Of a stretch of 64,000 nucleotides of DNA, positions 1-8,469 are shown piece by piece. The stretch is from G963665495 sp963677785 (lineage in GTDB: Bacteria; Desulfobacterota; Desulfovibrionia; Desulfovibrionales; Desulfovibrionaceae): contig CAXXDH010000003.1 of the NCBI GenBank assembly GCA_963677785.2, positions 4,154,001 to 4,218,000 of the forward strand, written 5' to 3'. The translations under genes and the position numbers were made by a program. Every line of letters starts with the position of its first letter. The stretch's first letter is position 1. The notes below the pieces were generated by a model. That model saw only the letters and a list, made by a program, of their open reading frames with translations, was not told where the DNA came from and made no database searches.

Positions 1-494
1 GGCCAGATTCTGGATTCCGACTGATAGGAAGGAACGTTGGCCACTTCGATTTTGACCATCTGCTTCGTTCCCTGGTCCGAGATGGGAACTTTCAACTGCC
101 AGACCTGCACCTTCACATCCTGCCCTCGAAGCGCGTATGGATCTTTGGGCTTCCTCAGTACTATGGAGTCCACTTCCAAAGAGTACTTCCTGGCCAGGGC
201 GGTTCGAACGGACTGTTCGAAAACAGATCCCATCTTCTCAAAGTCATCGGGATCAAACCTGAGAGATTTGCCCTGGCCGCAGACAAAATCCAGATCTTCG
301 GAAAAGCGTTTGCTGTTGTAAAAACGCTGCAGGGCCGTGCCCCCCTGAAAGACGAACTTCTTCAGGATCCCCGACTGTTGGAGCGCTGGGAGCACCTCGT
401 CATGAATAAGGGACTTCATTATCACGGGCAGCATGCCCATTTCCCCGCCATATCGAGACAGAATCAGTTGTTCAGCCTGGCTGTGCAGATCCAT
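1..494 (-). CDS. AbiEii-type nucleotidyltransferase toxin (partial, runs off left edge)
   Basis: The first 164 residues are visible; the rest lies left of the window. The protein shows the AbiEii/AbiGii nucleotidyltransferase signature: a GGTAL motif at about residues 52-56, followed by RFSEDLDF at about 64-71. This carries the metal-binding aspartates of the DNA polymerase beta-like fold. In the known family the enzyme transfers nucleotides to RNA targets and stops growth; the cognate AbiEi represses the operon. The start ATG at 494 overlaps the end of the upstream antitoxin gene by 23 bases, so the pair is probably translationally coupled. Such systems are common cargo on mobile elements and act in phage abortive infection or element maintenance. 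The family call is strong; the biological role is inferred. Confidence 0.85.
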   Translation of the reverse strand, partial: MDLHSQAEQLILSRYGGEMGMLPVIMKSLIHDEVLPALQQSGILKKFVFQGGTALQRFYNSKRFSEDLDFVCGQGKSLRFDPDDFEKMGSVFEQSVRTALARKYSLEVDSIVLRKPKDPYALRGQDVKVQVWQLKVPISDQGTKQMVKIEVANVPSYQSESRIW

Positions 495-1050
495 TCGTTT
501 TCTCCCAATACGTCTGAGCCTCTTCAAGTTCGTCGAGATCGACCAACTCAAGGTTTCGCCCGGCATTTTTCAAATCTTCATAGGCCAGAGTGGGCGAGGC
601 CAGGAAAATCCTTCTCTGAGCGTCATACCTGGTCCGTGAATACAACATGTCGGCGTTCCGAGTGGTATGAGTAAATTCAATTGCCCCCAGGGCTGTTTCA
701 AACAATCTGGATTTTCCGGTCGTCATGACCGTAAGCCGCGAAGGAACCTGAGAAATCACACCTTCTTCACTCAAACGGCTTTCAAGGCTTACATAGGAAA
801 AATGGTTTGGACGAAGGTGTTTGACCATATCTTCAAGAACGTAGCCGACTGGACGGCTTCTGGCGTAAAAATTGGCGTATACTCCCTTGGCAAGCCGGAT
901 AATCACTTCGTTGTGGACATGTCTCGCCAGACTGTGCCGAAGCGTGTTTTCAGATTCCTTGAAGTAGACTCCGGCCATCTGGATGGTGAAGATCCAATGT
1001 CCATTCTTGTCCAGATACCTGAGAAAATTATCCAGCTCGCGTCTGTTCAT
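472..1050 (-). CDS. AbiEi-type antitoxin / autorepressor
   Basis: About 192 residues. An N-terminal winged-helix region (residues 1-60) contains the RLAKGVYAN segment typical of AbiEi, and a C-terminal domain carries the SRTRYDAQRRIFLASPTLA stretch near 145-160. In the known AbiE system AbiEi neutralises the toxin and binds inverted repeats in its own promoter. An earlier ATG at 1056 is possible, but the promoter placed just upstream would start transcription at about 1050, so ATG 1050 (MNRREL) on a leaderless message fits better. It is followed directly by the overlapping toxin gene. Family assignment is confident; the start is not settled. Confidence 0.82.
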   Translation of the reverse strand: MNRRELDNFLRYLDKNGHWIFTIQMAGVYFKESENTLRHSLARHVHNEVIIRLAKGVYANFYARSRPVGYVLEDMVKHLRPNHFSYVSLESRLSEEGVISQVPSRLTVMTTGKSRLFETALGAIEFTHTTRNADMLYSRTRYDAQRRIFLASPTLAYEDLKNAGRNLELVDLDELEEAQTYWEKTNGSAQPG

Positions 1051-1053
1051 ACC

Positions 1054-1085
1054 CATAATGTATATTTTTATGCATTATGAGTCAA
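1054..1085 (-). promoter_or_regulatory. Promoter and inverted-repeat operator of the AbiE-like operon
   Basis: On the minus strand a TTGACT -35 box (1080-1085) and a TACATT -10 box (1057-1062) are separated by 17 bases. An inverted repeat CATAATG...CATTATG (1054-1060 and 1073-1079) covers the spacer and -10. AbiEi proteins are known to repress by binding inverted repeats over their promoter, so this is the likely operator. The start site falls on the antitoxin start codon, implying little or no leader. Confidence 0.6.
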
Positions 1086-1508
1086 TTTTCTACGCGTGTG
1101 GATCTCTTCTTCAAGCTGCTTTTGCTTCATTTCGCAGTAAGACCTTGCAAAAATTTTTTTCTCCATATGAAGAAGAGGATAGCCCCAATATTTTTCTGCG
1201 AGTCGGGAGCACATATGGTAATAAGATGCGAGCATCACCCCGGATTCAAGCGCAAATTTTGTCGGACAATACGTCCATACCCCACGGCTTCCGCCGGTGA
1301 TCAAAGTAGTCTCCCGATGGAGTTTTTTTCGATTCGTATGGAACATACGCCTTAAAGTTTGGCATCCTCGGTAACGGGTACTTCCAAATGAGCTTTTGGC
1401 ACGTTGCGTGCGAGGGATACCCAACAAAATGTCGCAGCTTGTAAGCAACGTGACAACAGCGGATCTATTACGCCAAATTGTATTCTTTTTTGGGTAATCA
1501 TGCTTCAT
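1068..1508 (-). CDS. Hypothetical open frame, possibly a gene remnant
   Basis: A 146-codon open frame I do not recognise. The C-terminal part (about residues 85-146) looks protein-like, with charged helical segments, while the N-terminal part is of low quality and rich in basic and polar residues. It runs in the same direction as the AbiE pair and its end overlaps that operon's promoter, which argues that it is decayed or non-functional DNA or that AbiE is transcribed independently. A second short minus-strand frame (1536-1742) lies upstream; together they could be pieces of one broken gene. Confidence 0.25.
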   Translation of the reverse strand: MKHDYPKKNTIWRNRSAVVTLLTSCDILLGIPRTQRAKSSFGSTRYRGCQTLRRMFHTNRKKLHRETTLITGGSRGVWTYCPTKFALESGVMLASYYHMCSRLAEKYWGYPLLHMEKKIFARSYCEMKQKQLEEEIHTRRKLTHNA

Positions 1509-1836
1509 GCGGATCTGGCCATTTTATTGGCAGAATTACACAGGCTTTATTCGTTCCTCGCCTTTCAATAATTTCCTCAAACCAAATAGCTCTCGCACAA
1601 TCTCAACGGCGAATATCCACCTTGTACAGATCAATGCACCGCCCTGGCTCCATGTACGAGGAGCGTTTGGGCAAAACCCTTTCACCAGCCTCTCATTCAT
1701 CCATCTGGTGCCCCGCCATTTCAAGCGATATATCATCCACAATCTGGCCGTGAACGCCCGAAAACAAATGTTGGTAGATAGCCTACCTTTATTTCTTGGT
1801 AGAGGAAATGTTAGGGCCTGTCGAGACTATTTCATT
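1509..1836. other. Stretch without a clear gene
   Basis: Only a short minus-strand open frame (1536-1742, 68 codons) is present and it has no recognisable domain. I see no hairpin or promoter strong enough to name. It lies between the UbiB-like gene's stop codon and the uncertain frame at 1068-1508. Confidence 0.3.
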
Positions 1837-3546
1837 TTAAAGCCCACGGTTACGGATAATTTTAATTAGCAACCCAAACCCGATCAAACCTGAGACAGCA
1901 AATCCGACGATACCGATCACTGGAATTTCCTTCCAAAATGGGGGGACGTTGGAATGCACAATAATTGCCGAACCTATTATCAGCGATCCGAGCACCAAGG
2001 CAAACGCAAGCGTGGAGCTAGCCTTGAAAATGCTTTCTCGTGCTTGAATCAGATCTTGCCTCTCTAGACTCAGGCGTAGCCGCCCCGAAGATAGAGACTC
2101 GACGATCTTGTAATAGTCGCCAGGAACATTCTGAATCAGTTCGAGAAAATCACCGGATAAAGTGCTTGCCCTAGTCTTCAACCTGCTCATGCCGTAACGG
2201 TCTTTGACCATTTTTTCAGCGAAAGGGGTCAATTGGGCGGTAAAATCGAATTTGGGATCCAAAGTAGAGGCTACGCCTTCTATAGTCAGAAGAGATTTGA
2301 TCAGCAAAAAGAGGTCTGATGGAAGTCGTAGTCCTTTGCCAACTAGAATATCGACAAGTTCTGCCAGAAGAGCGGTAAAGGAAAAATCACCGGCCTGAGA
2401 GTCTTGAAAGCGCTCAAGCAATTCTGATATGTCGCGTTCTATGCTTTGTGCCGTTGCAATGTCCCGGCTTCCCGCAAGTTTGACGACTGCTCTGGCCGCG
2501 TTTTGTTCATTTCGTGCCATAATGCTGGTCAATAAGTCACTAAAAATTTCCAAATCTCTTTGTATCAGGCTGCCTGTCAGCCCGAAGTCAATGTAGCTTA
2601 AGCGGCCATCAGGCAGAAGAATAATATTGCCAGGATGCGGATCGGCGTGAAAAAAACCATAGCTAAATATTTGCTGCAGAGTTAGTTTGGCGCCTTGTTG
2701 AGCAATGCGTGATCGTTCCTTCGGGCTCCAAGAGGCTTTTTCAATCAGTTCCGACAGAGTACAGCCCGGGATGAACTCCATTGAGAGGACTTTCGATGTA
2801 CTATACTCGTGAAAAACTTGAGGCACCTTGATGTCATTTTGTCCAGCAAATTGGTTACGAAATCGTTGGATAGCCGACGCCTCCCTCCGAAAGTCCAATT
2901 CCTGGAGCATGCCTTTTTCAAATTCGTTAACTATTTCTCGGGCCCCCCATTTATGCGTATTAGGAAAGTAACGCTCAAGTAACGCAGCTAATTCCTTGAA
3001 GATATCAATGTCGACCTTAACGAGTTCATTAAGGCCCGGCCGCTGTACCTTAATGACTGCATTTTCCCCATCAGGCAACACGACGCGATGTATCTGAGCA
3101 ATGGAAGCCGCAGCTAGCGGCGTCTCGGCAACTTCTAGGAAAAGTTCCTGAACAGGCTTACCCAGTTCTTTTTCAACTATCTGCGCAACCCCAGCAAAAG
3201 AAAAGGGGGGAACACTTTTCTGTAGCCTTTCCAACTCTCCTTGAAGTCCATTGGGAATCAAATCCGGACGATTACTCAGAATTTGCCCCAATTTAATAAA
3301 TGTTGGCCCCAGCTCTTCTGCAACCATACGGATTCGTTCCCATGTACTGGCCTTACCCACAAATCGTACTTGGCGAGGAGATGCTTTTCCCAATAACCTG
3401 CTTCCTATGCGGAGGAACTTGCCGATTCCGGTCTGATAGGCGATCTCATCAAAACCGTATGCTGTGAGGGTGGAGATAATTTTACAATAGCGCTTAAAGC
3501 GGAGCCGCCCTTTTCGTGTCAATAATCCTAAGATCCTCATTCTCAT
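1837..3546 (-). CDS. ABC1/UbiB-family atypical kinase-like membrane protein
   Basis: 569 residues, usual length for the bacterial UbiB/ABC1 family. Motifs appear in family order: KLGQ at 85-88 (the KxGQ extension), AAAS at 145-148 (the A-rich loop replacing the glycine loop of kinases), a catalytic-type lysine near 166 in VIKVQRPG, HADPHPGN at 300-307 (catalytic loop) and IDFG at 319-322. Two C-terminal hydrophobic helices lie at about 515-565. In bacteria and organelles the family supports isoprenoid-quinone synthesis or lipid handling through an ATPase activity. The neighbouring minus-strand gene, 45 bases upstream, is a B12 radical SAM enzyme, so both could be co-expressed. The exact substrate cannot be told from sequence. 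Confidence 0.88.
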   Translation of the reverse strand: MRMRILGLLTRKGRLRFKRYCKIISTLTAYGFDEIAYQTGIGKFLRIGSRLLGKASPRQVRFVGKASTWERIRMVAEELGPTFIKLGQILSNRPDLIPNGLQGELERLQKSVPPFSFAGVAQIVEKELGKPVQELFLEVAETPLAAASIAQIHRVVLPDGENAVIKVQRPGLNELVKVDIDIFKELAALLERYFPNTHKWGAREIVNEFEKGMLQELDFRREASAIQRFRNQFAGQNDIKVPQVFHEYSTSKVLSMEFIPGCTLSELIEKASWSPKERSRIAQQGAKLTLQQIFSYGFFHADPHPGNIILLPDGRLSYIDFGLTGSLIQRDLEIFSDLLTSIMARNEQNAARAVVKLAGSRDIATAQSIERDISELLERFQDSQAGDFSFTALLAELVDILVGKGLRLPSDLFLLIKSLLTIEGVASTLDPKFDFTAQLTPFAEKMVKDRYGMSRLKTRASTLSGDFLELIQNVPGDYYKIVESLSSGRLRLSLERQDLIQARESIFKASSTLAFALVLGSLIIGSAIIVHSNVPPFWKEIPVIGIVGFAVSGLIGFGLLIKIIRNRGL

Positions 3547-3591
3547 TCAAACAACTCCCCTCATATATTGTGGAAGGGGGAACACGGAATG

Positions 3592-5118
3592 TCATTCAGT
3601 TTGATTGCACAAGCTGGGGGCTGATTTTGAGTTTGCTTTCCCAGCGGCAAACAACCGGGTACGCATTTTATTGAAGTGCTCCCCGCAAATGCTCAACTCG
3701 ATGGCCACGGGCAGGCTGCTAAAATTGGTCAGCGCCGTCTTGAACAGGAGTTTCCAATAGAGCACGTTCGCTCGAGAGAATATCCCAATGCGAAACATGC
3801 TTTGGATCAAGGCCAAGATGTCATTCAGTGAGATGTGTGAACGTGCAGTTGGTGTATAGTGCTGTAAAAATAGGTGGATGCGTTTATAGTATATGCGCCT
3901 GGAATACAATTCGCCGATGATGCGGCGGTAGCCTGCAACTAATGCGTCTGCATCCATTTTTGGAATAAAATTCAAGGTACCGTCGGTGTTTTCACCGGAA
4001 GTTTCCTGCAGCAGGCGATTTTCACTTTGCAGACGTCGCCAAAGTCGGGTGCGGGGCAGAGCATTGAGCAGTCCCACCATGGCCGTCACTATGCCGACCT
4101 GCTGGATAAAACGAATTTGCTGTTCGAAGATGCTTTCCGTATCGCTGTCGAACCCGACAATGAACCCGCCCATGACTTGCAGGCCGTGCTGGTGCAGTTT
4201 TACCACCGCTTCGGGAATATCTGTTTTTAAATTCTGTATTTTCCCGCATTCATCGAGACTCGCCGTGGAGGGAGATTCGATACCAATGAACACTTTATGA
4301 AAATTGGCCTTGCTCATCATGCGTATGAGATCGTCATCGTGTGCTAGGTTGATACTTGCCTCGGTCATAAACTTGAAGGGAAATCCATGCGCCTTCTGCC
4401 AGTCGATGAGCCGGGGCAGAAATTGTTTCACCGATGCGATGTTACCAATAAAGTTGTCGTCCACGATAAAGACCGTACCACGCCAATCTGTGTCGTAAAG
4501 GCTTTCGATCTCACGCAGCATCTGATCGGGCGATTTTACTCTTGGACGGTGTCCGTTCATCACCACGATGTCGCAGAACTCACAATCAAATGGGCAACCG
4601 CGTGAATACTGTACGGACATAGTCACATAGTCCCGGAAGTTGAGCAAATCCCATTGCGGGACAGGCGTAAGAGCAATATCCGGCCTCTCAGCGGAGGTAT
4701 AAACTGGCTTTGGTATTCCGAGCCGCAAGTCTTCAAGAAAAAGCGGCAATGTGATTTCAGCCTCGTTGAGAACGAAATGGTCCACCCCCTGAAAACGCTC
4801 GGGCTGGGCTGTCATCGCTGGTCCTCCTGCAACGATGATTTTCCCCATGGCTTTAGCTCGGGCAATGACGTCTTTGGCTCCGGTTTCCTGGACGAGCATC
4901 GCACTGACCAGAACCATGTCGGCCCAGGCTAGGATTTCGTCACTAAGGGGGGTGACGTTGACATCAACAAGTCGTTTTTCCCACTGCGCCGGCAGCATGG
5001 CGGCAACCGTCAGCAGGCCCAGTGGAGGAAAGGCCGCTTTTCGAGAAATAAACGACAACGCATGTTTAAAGCTCCAGAAGGTATCTGGATAAGTAGGGTA
5101 GACTAGAAGAATTTTCAC
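3592..5118 (-). CDS. B12-binding-domain radical SAM protein (DUF4070 type, HpnP/HpnR-like)
   Basis: 508 residues. The N-terminal part (about 3-140) is a cobalamin-binding Rossmann-like domain opening with MKILLVYPTYPDTFWSFKHA, typical of this subgroup. The radical SAM core follows, with the [4Fe-4S] cysteines in RGCPFDCEFC (C175, C179, C182). The remaining C-terminal region matches the helical extension seen in DUF4070 proteins. Family members include hopanoid methylases and other enzymes that methylate unactivated carbons. No hopanoid genes are visible nearby, so I do not assign a substrate. It is transcribed toward the UbiB-like gene with a 45-base gap. An IS element inserted upstream of its start may have separated it from its promoter region. 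Confidence 0.85.
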   Translation of the reverse strand: MKILLVYPTYPDTFWSFKHALSFISRKAAFPPLGLLTVAAMLPAQWEKRLVDVNVTPLSDEILAWADMVLVSAMLVQETGAKDVIARAKAMGKIIVAGGPAMTAQPERFQGVDHFVLNEAEITLPLFLEDLRLGIPKPVYTSAERPDIALTPVPQWDLLNFRDYVTMSVQYSRGCPFDCEFCDIVVMNGHRPRVKSPDQMLREIESLYDTDWRGTVFIVDDNFIGNIASVKQFLPRLIDWQKAHGFPFKFMTEASINLAHDDDLIRMMSKANFHKVFIGIESPSTASLDECGKIQNLKTDIPEAVVKLHQHGLQVMGGFIVGFDSDTESIFEQQIRFIQQVGIVTAMVGLLNALPRTRLWRRLQSENRLLQETSGENTDGTLNFIPKMDADALVAGYRRIIGELYSRRIYYKRIHLFLQHYTPTARSHISLNDILALIQSMFRIGIFSRANVLYWKLLFKTALTNFSSLPVAIELSICGEHFNKMRTRLFAAGKANSKSAPSLCNQTE

Positions 5119-5177
5119 AATATAATGCCTCCTGTCGGCGAACCTCGATTCTAAATTCGAGGCTATTTCTTGTATAA

Positions 5178-6748
5178 CTAGAGTTTAGAGTTTCAGCCTT
5201 TCATGAGACTGGTATCCGACTATGAACGTAAAACAAAAATCAAAAATTTCAAATAAATGCTTGACATGGCCTGAAAAATCAGGCCTGCGGCGCCTTCCTG
5301 AAAAGGATATCTTTTTCAGGAGGTTATGCGATGTCTCGCCGGCAAGCTCTCACCTGCTTAGCACAATGGATAACATTTCTTTTCCACGCTGTTCCGGCCA
5401 GAATTCGACCGACCCTTCTCGAACTGCTTCTCGGGTGCATGGCCGCCGCTGGGACCGGCCATGTCACCGAAGCCATACTGGCCATCACCACCGCCAAGCA
5501 TTGGACCACATACTACAATGCCATAGAGCATGGCGTTTTCTCCTGGCTGGCTCTGACAAAGCAATGGACCTTGTTGCTTTGTCAGGTCATCAAACCAAAG
5601 GAAATAACGATCGTTATCGACGACACGATCATTTTTCGAAGCTCCAAAAAAGCTCCTTCCACCGCTTTGCATCACGACCACGCCAACAGGCCAAATCGTC
5701 CCAAATATGTATGGGGGCAAATCCTCGTCGGCCTTGCGATGATCTGCGAGGTCGAAAACAGGAAAGGCGTTTTCCCCATTTTCATGCGTATGGTGCGTTC
5801 TTGCGGCAATCGGTCCAAACTCAACGCCGCTGGCGTGCTCGTGCGCGTGTTTGTCCGTTGGCTTGGCAACCATGTCCCGATTCTCGTTCTGATGGACGCG
5901 TGGTACATGAAGGGACCGCTGGTGCTCGAGGCGCTCAAACTGGAATTGAATGTTATCGGGCAAGTCCGAAAGGACACTGCGCTTTTTCTCCTGCCGCAGG
6001 CAAATGCGACGCCCAAACGCGGCCGTCCGCGCAAATATGGACTCAAGCTCGACTTTCAGCAAGTCTGCAACCTCTTCAAAATACAAGAAGAAAAGCTGCT
6101 CGCATACGGAAAGGAACACATCTTCCAGTACTATTGTTTCGATGCCCGTGTTCGCTTCCTCAAAGGACGGGAGTGCCGCATGGTGTGGGTTCGCATGCGG
6201 GAAGACAAAACCGATGCGCAATGGACAGGGTGGCGCCTGCTTCTTTCCACGAATGTAAATCTTTGCGGCATGCAAATCATCCAAAAGTACGGTTTGCGAT
6301 GGTTTGTGGAGTCGTGCTTCAACGTACTCAAAAATACCTTCGGCCTCAAAGACACATGGCAGCAGACCCGGCAAACCGTTGCCCGGTGGCGTACTATGGT
6401 GTGTCTTGCCTACGGACTTGCCCAGCTGCTGACAGTGATTTTCGGGGAAAACCTGGGCAAAGCGCTCCAACCGATCCCCTGGCGCAAAGACCGTACAATG
6501 ACGGCTGGATGGATGCTGAAGGGATTGGCTGGAATTTTTCGCAACTATCGAGTCAGGATATTCTGGGACCGGAAATGCCAAAAATGCATCTTCCCAGAAG
6601 AGTTCCTGGAACCGAAGTTGGGCAAAGCGGTCTGATTTCAAACGTCGAAATGTCATTGAGCCTCTGTTTGCCTCAGCTTAAAGCTGACGGAGCAGTTAGT
6701 TGCGGCCAAATTTAGGAAGAAGGTTTACTTTGGGACTCTAAACTCTAG
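5178..6748 (+). mobile_element. IS4-superfamily insertion sequence, complete, with 9-bp target duplication
   Basis: The ends are inverted repeats: left CTAGAGTTTAGAGTTTCA (from 5178) and, read inward from the right, CTAGAGTTTAGAGTCCCA (from 6748), with 14 identical outer bases. The 9-bp sequence CTTGTATAA occurs directly outside both ends (5169-5177 and 6749-6757), a target duplication of the size usual in IS4 relatives. The element is 1571 bp and holds one transposase gene. Intact duplications and an intact frame suggest a fairly recent insertion. Because the two last target bases and the repeat tip are ambiguous, the duplication could be read as up to 11 bp. Confidence 0.9.
5331..6635 (+). 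CDS. IS4-superfamily DDE transposase
   Basis: 434 residues. The catalytic acidic residues can be followed: VIDDT (D97/D98), LMDAWY (D189), and the IS4 signature Y-(2)-R-(3)-E-(6)-K, seen as YGLRWFVESCFNVLK with Y320, R323, E327 and K334. The start is ATG 5331, preceded by AGGAGG at 5318-5323. Upstream within the element are two short inverted repeats (around 5270-5287 and 5296-5320) that could fold the leader. The only cargo of the element is this gene; a long antisense frame on the other strand is a shadow. Confidence 0.88.
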   Translation: MSRRQALTCLAQWITFLFHAVPARIRPTLLELLLGCMAAAGTGHVTEAILAITTAKHWTTYYNAIEHGVFSWLALTKQWTLLLCQVIKPKEITIVIDDTIIFRSSKKAPSTALHHDHANRPNRPKYVWGQILVGLAMICEVENRKGVFPIFMRMVRSCGNRSKLNAAGVLVRVFVRWLGNHVPILVLMDAWYMKGPLVLEALKLELNVIGQVRKDTALFLLPQANATPKRGRPRKYGLKLDFQQVCNLFKIQEEKLLAYGKEHIFQYYCFDARVRFLKGRECRMVWVRMREDKTDAQWTGWRLLLSTNVNLCGMQIIQKYGLRWFVESCFNVLKNTFGLKDTWQQTRQTVARWRTMVCLAYGLAQLLTVIFGENLGKALQPIPWRKDRTMTAGWMLKGLAGIFRNYRVRIFWDRKCQKCIFPEEFLEPKLGKAV

Positions 6749-7228
6749 CTTGTATAACTCAATTAAAATAAATAGTCCTTTATATTTTTCGATTTTTATA
6801 AATTGCCATGGATTGTTTTGTAACATTCGCAAGTTACAGCAATAGACAACCTATGCGTCATTATGACTGCTTCGTTTTTGATATGAAAGGATACTCGCTT
6901 ATTCAGAGAATTGTTTTTGTAGGCTAAATCTGGCTGAGAAAATAAATCATGCGGGCTTGCATTAAGTGTTAGAAAGCTGGATTAGCAATAACCGTTTGAA
7001 TAGGTGAACATAATTGAGCATATTCTAAGGAGGTTGGCACACTCGTCCAATAATCATGTTCGTCGAGGACTGAAAAATTAGATTATGACAACTCACAATT
7101 CTGTGTTATCTATTAGACAACGGTTAAGATGTTAAGCGCAATTAATGGTAAATTTCTTTGGCCTCGGTAACGAGCTAGCTGTTGCTGTTGGGGGCCTTTT
7201 TTTGAAAAATCTTTGAAGGAGATAGTTA
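6749..7228. other. 480-base non-coding stretch
   Basis: A/T-rich DNA between the IS element and the AAA+ gene. No open frame with protein character was found. It begins with the right copy of the IS target duplication and ends with a hairpin followed by a T-run. The promoter for the AAA+ gene must lie here or within the IS, but no convincing -35/-10 pair stands out. Confidence 0.5.
7160..7203 (+). terminator. Possible intrinsic terminator
   Basis: GGCC(T) at 7160 can pair with (G)GGCC at about 7192-7196, followed by seven or eight T residues. The stem is short and the loop long, so it is a weak candidate. It would insulate the AAA+ gene from upstream transcription, unless it is an attenuator in that gene's leader. 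Confidence 0.35.
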
Positions 7229-8305
7229 TTGGATAAGACAGCTGAATTACCCACCCCAGAAGCGTGCACCAGCATCATTTTTGAGGCCAGCGGCGTCAAA
7301 TTCGATCAGGACACAGCGGCGGATCTTTGGCAGAAAATAATGCGGCACAAGTGGATGCTGTCCGAGAGGTTGAATCGTGATGTCGGGTTCAGGATAGCTT
7401 GCAACGATTTCATTGAAAATATTGGAACGGACGAAGAACTTGTCACGCACCACCAGGAAGAACTTTTATTGCAGATGGGAGCGCGGACGATCAGCAGAGA
7501 CATTTGGGATACCATTGCCGATACCCAACCTCCCAAACAGCTAATTGAAAAGAGGGTTATCTTACCCCTGGTAGAGGACAAACTCTCTAGTAAGCACGGA
7601 GTCATACCGCCTAAAACTATCATTTTTTTCGGACCGCCTGGTACGGGTAAAACACATTTTGTCAAGGCAATGGCTGGAAAGCTGGCATGGTGGTTCATTG
7701 AGATAGTGCCGAGTGTGCTCATGGCCGACGGTGTAGACAAAATTGGAGCACATCTGCGTGGAATCATGGAGAAAGCACGGAATCTAGACGAAGTGGTTCT
7801 TTTTATCGATGAATTTGAAGAACTTGCAGGAAACCGGGATACGGCGAACAGAGTTGACAGATCCATCACTAACGAGTTCCTTAAGCAAGTCCCCCTCATT
7901 AAGAGTAATACCAACAAGATATTGCTCGTTTGCGCGACAAATTACATCCGCCAGTTAGACGCCGCTCTGCTTCGTCCTGGACGTTTTGATTGCGTAATCC
8001 CAGTTGGGACCTTGGATGATGACGAAAGAAAGACTATACTGGAATATTATTTGACGAAGTTGAATACAGGGACTGTAGATGTGGGACACCTTGTTTCTTT
8101 AACTTCAAAATTCACTCCTGCTGATATTGAATATCTTTTTCAAGTAGTTGCTCAGCATGCCTTTGAAACAGAATACGAAAGCAAAGTTGACTTCCCAGTG
8201 ACCACAGATGTGTTAGTGACAGCCATAGCAGGCTACAGGCCTTCCTTGACGGAGTCTTTAATTCAGGATTTCAAGGAAGATATTAGCAAATACGCACGCA
8301 CTTGA
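7229..8305 (+). CDS. AAA+ ATPase with unusual N-terminal domain
   Basis: 358 residues starting at TTG 7229, preceded by GAAGGAG at 7215-7221. AAA+ features are complete: Walker A GPPGTGKT (135-142), Walker B LFIDEFEE (191-198), sensor-1 asparagine in CATN (238), and LLRPGRFD (248-254) with the arginine-finger arginines. This is the classic AAA clade (FtsH, Vps4 and proteasomal-ATPase type). The first 130 residues are not a standard AAA partner domain; they contain HKWMLSERLNRDVGFRIA (40-57), a motif I associate with some uncharacterised proteins but cannot name with certainty. No protease domain is present, so it is probably a stand-alone remodelling ATPase. The downstream gene, 164 bases away, is a membrane histidine kinase in the same direction. 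Confidence 0.8.
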   Translation: MDKTAELPTPEACTSIIFEASGVKFDQDTAADLWQKIMRHKWMLSERLNRDVGFRIACNDFIENIGTDEELVTHHQEELLLQMGARTISRDIWDTIADTQPPKQLIEKRVILPLVEDKLSSKHGVIPPKTIIFFGPPGTGKTHFVKAMAGKLAWWFIEIVPSVLMADGVDKIGAHLRGIMEKARNLDEVVLFIDEFEELAGNRDTANRVDRSITNEFLKQVPLIKSNTNKILLVCATNYIRQLDAALLRPGRFDCVIPVGTLDDDERKTILEYYLTKLNTGTVDVGHLVSLTSKFTPADIEYLFQVVAQHAFETEYESKVDFPVTTDVLVTAIAGYRPSLTESLIQDFKEDISKYART

Positions 8306-8469
8306 TAGCCAAAACAATTTAATACGGGGGCAATTTCCGTTACGATTTGTTACAAAACGAAAAATAGTAGGTCATTTTATATCTATAATTTTATACATAA
8401 TCATAAATATCAGTTGATTGTGTATTCTGAAAATAATATCAAAAATTTTTTCATTCCGTAACTCTTCAA

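Noticed and set aside
5358..6656. Long minus-strand frame opposite the IS4-type transposase
   Set aside because: It mirrors the transposase gene, has no start signal and encodes a low-complexity, histidine- and arginine-rich product without any domain.
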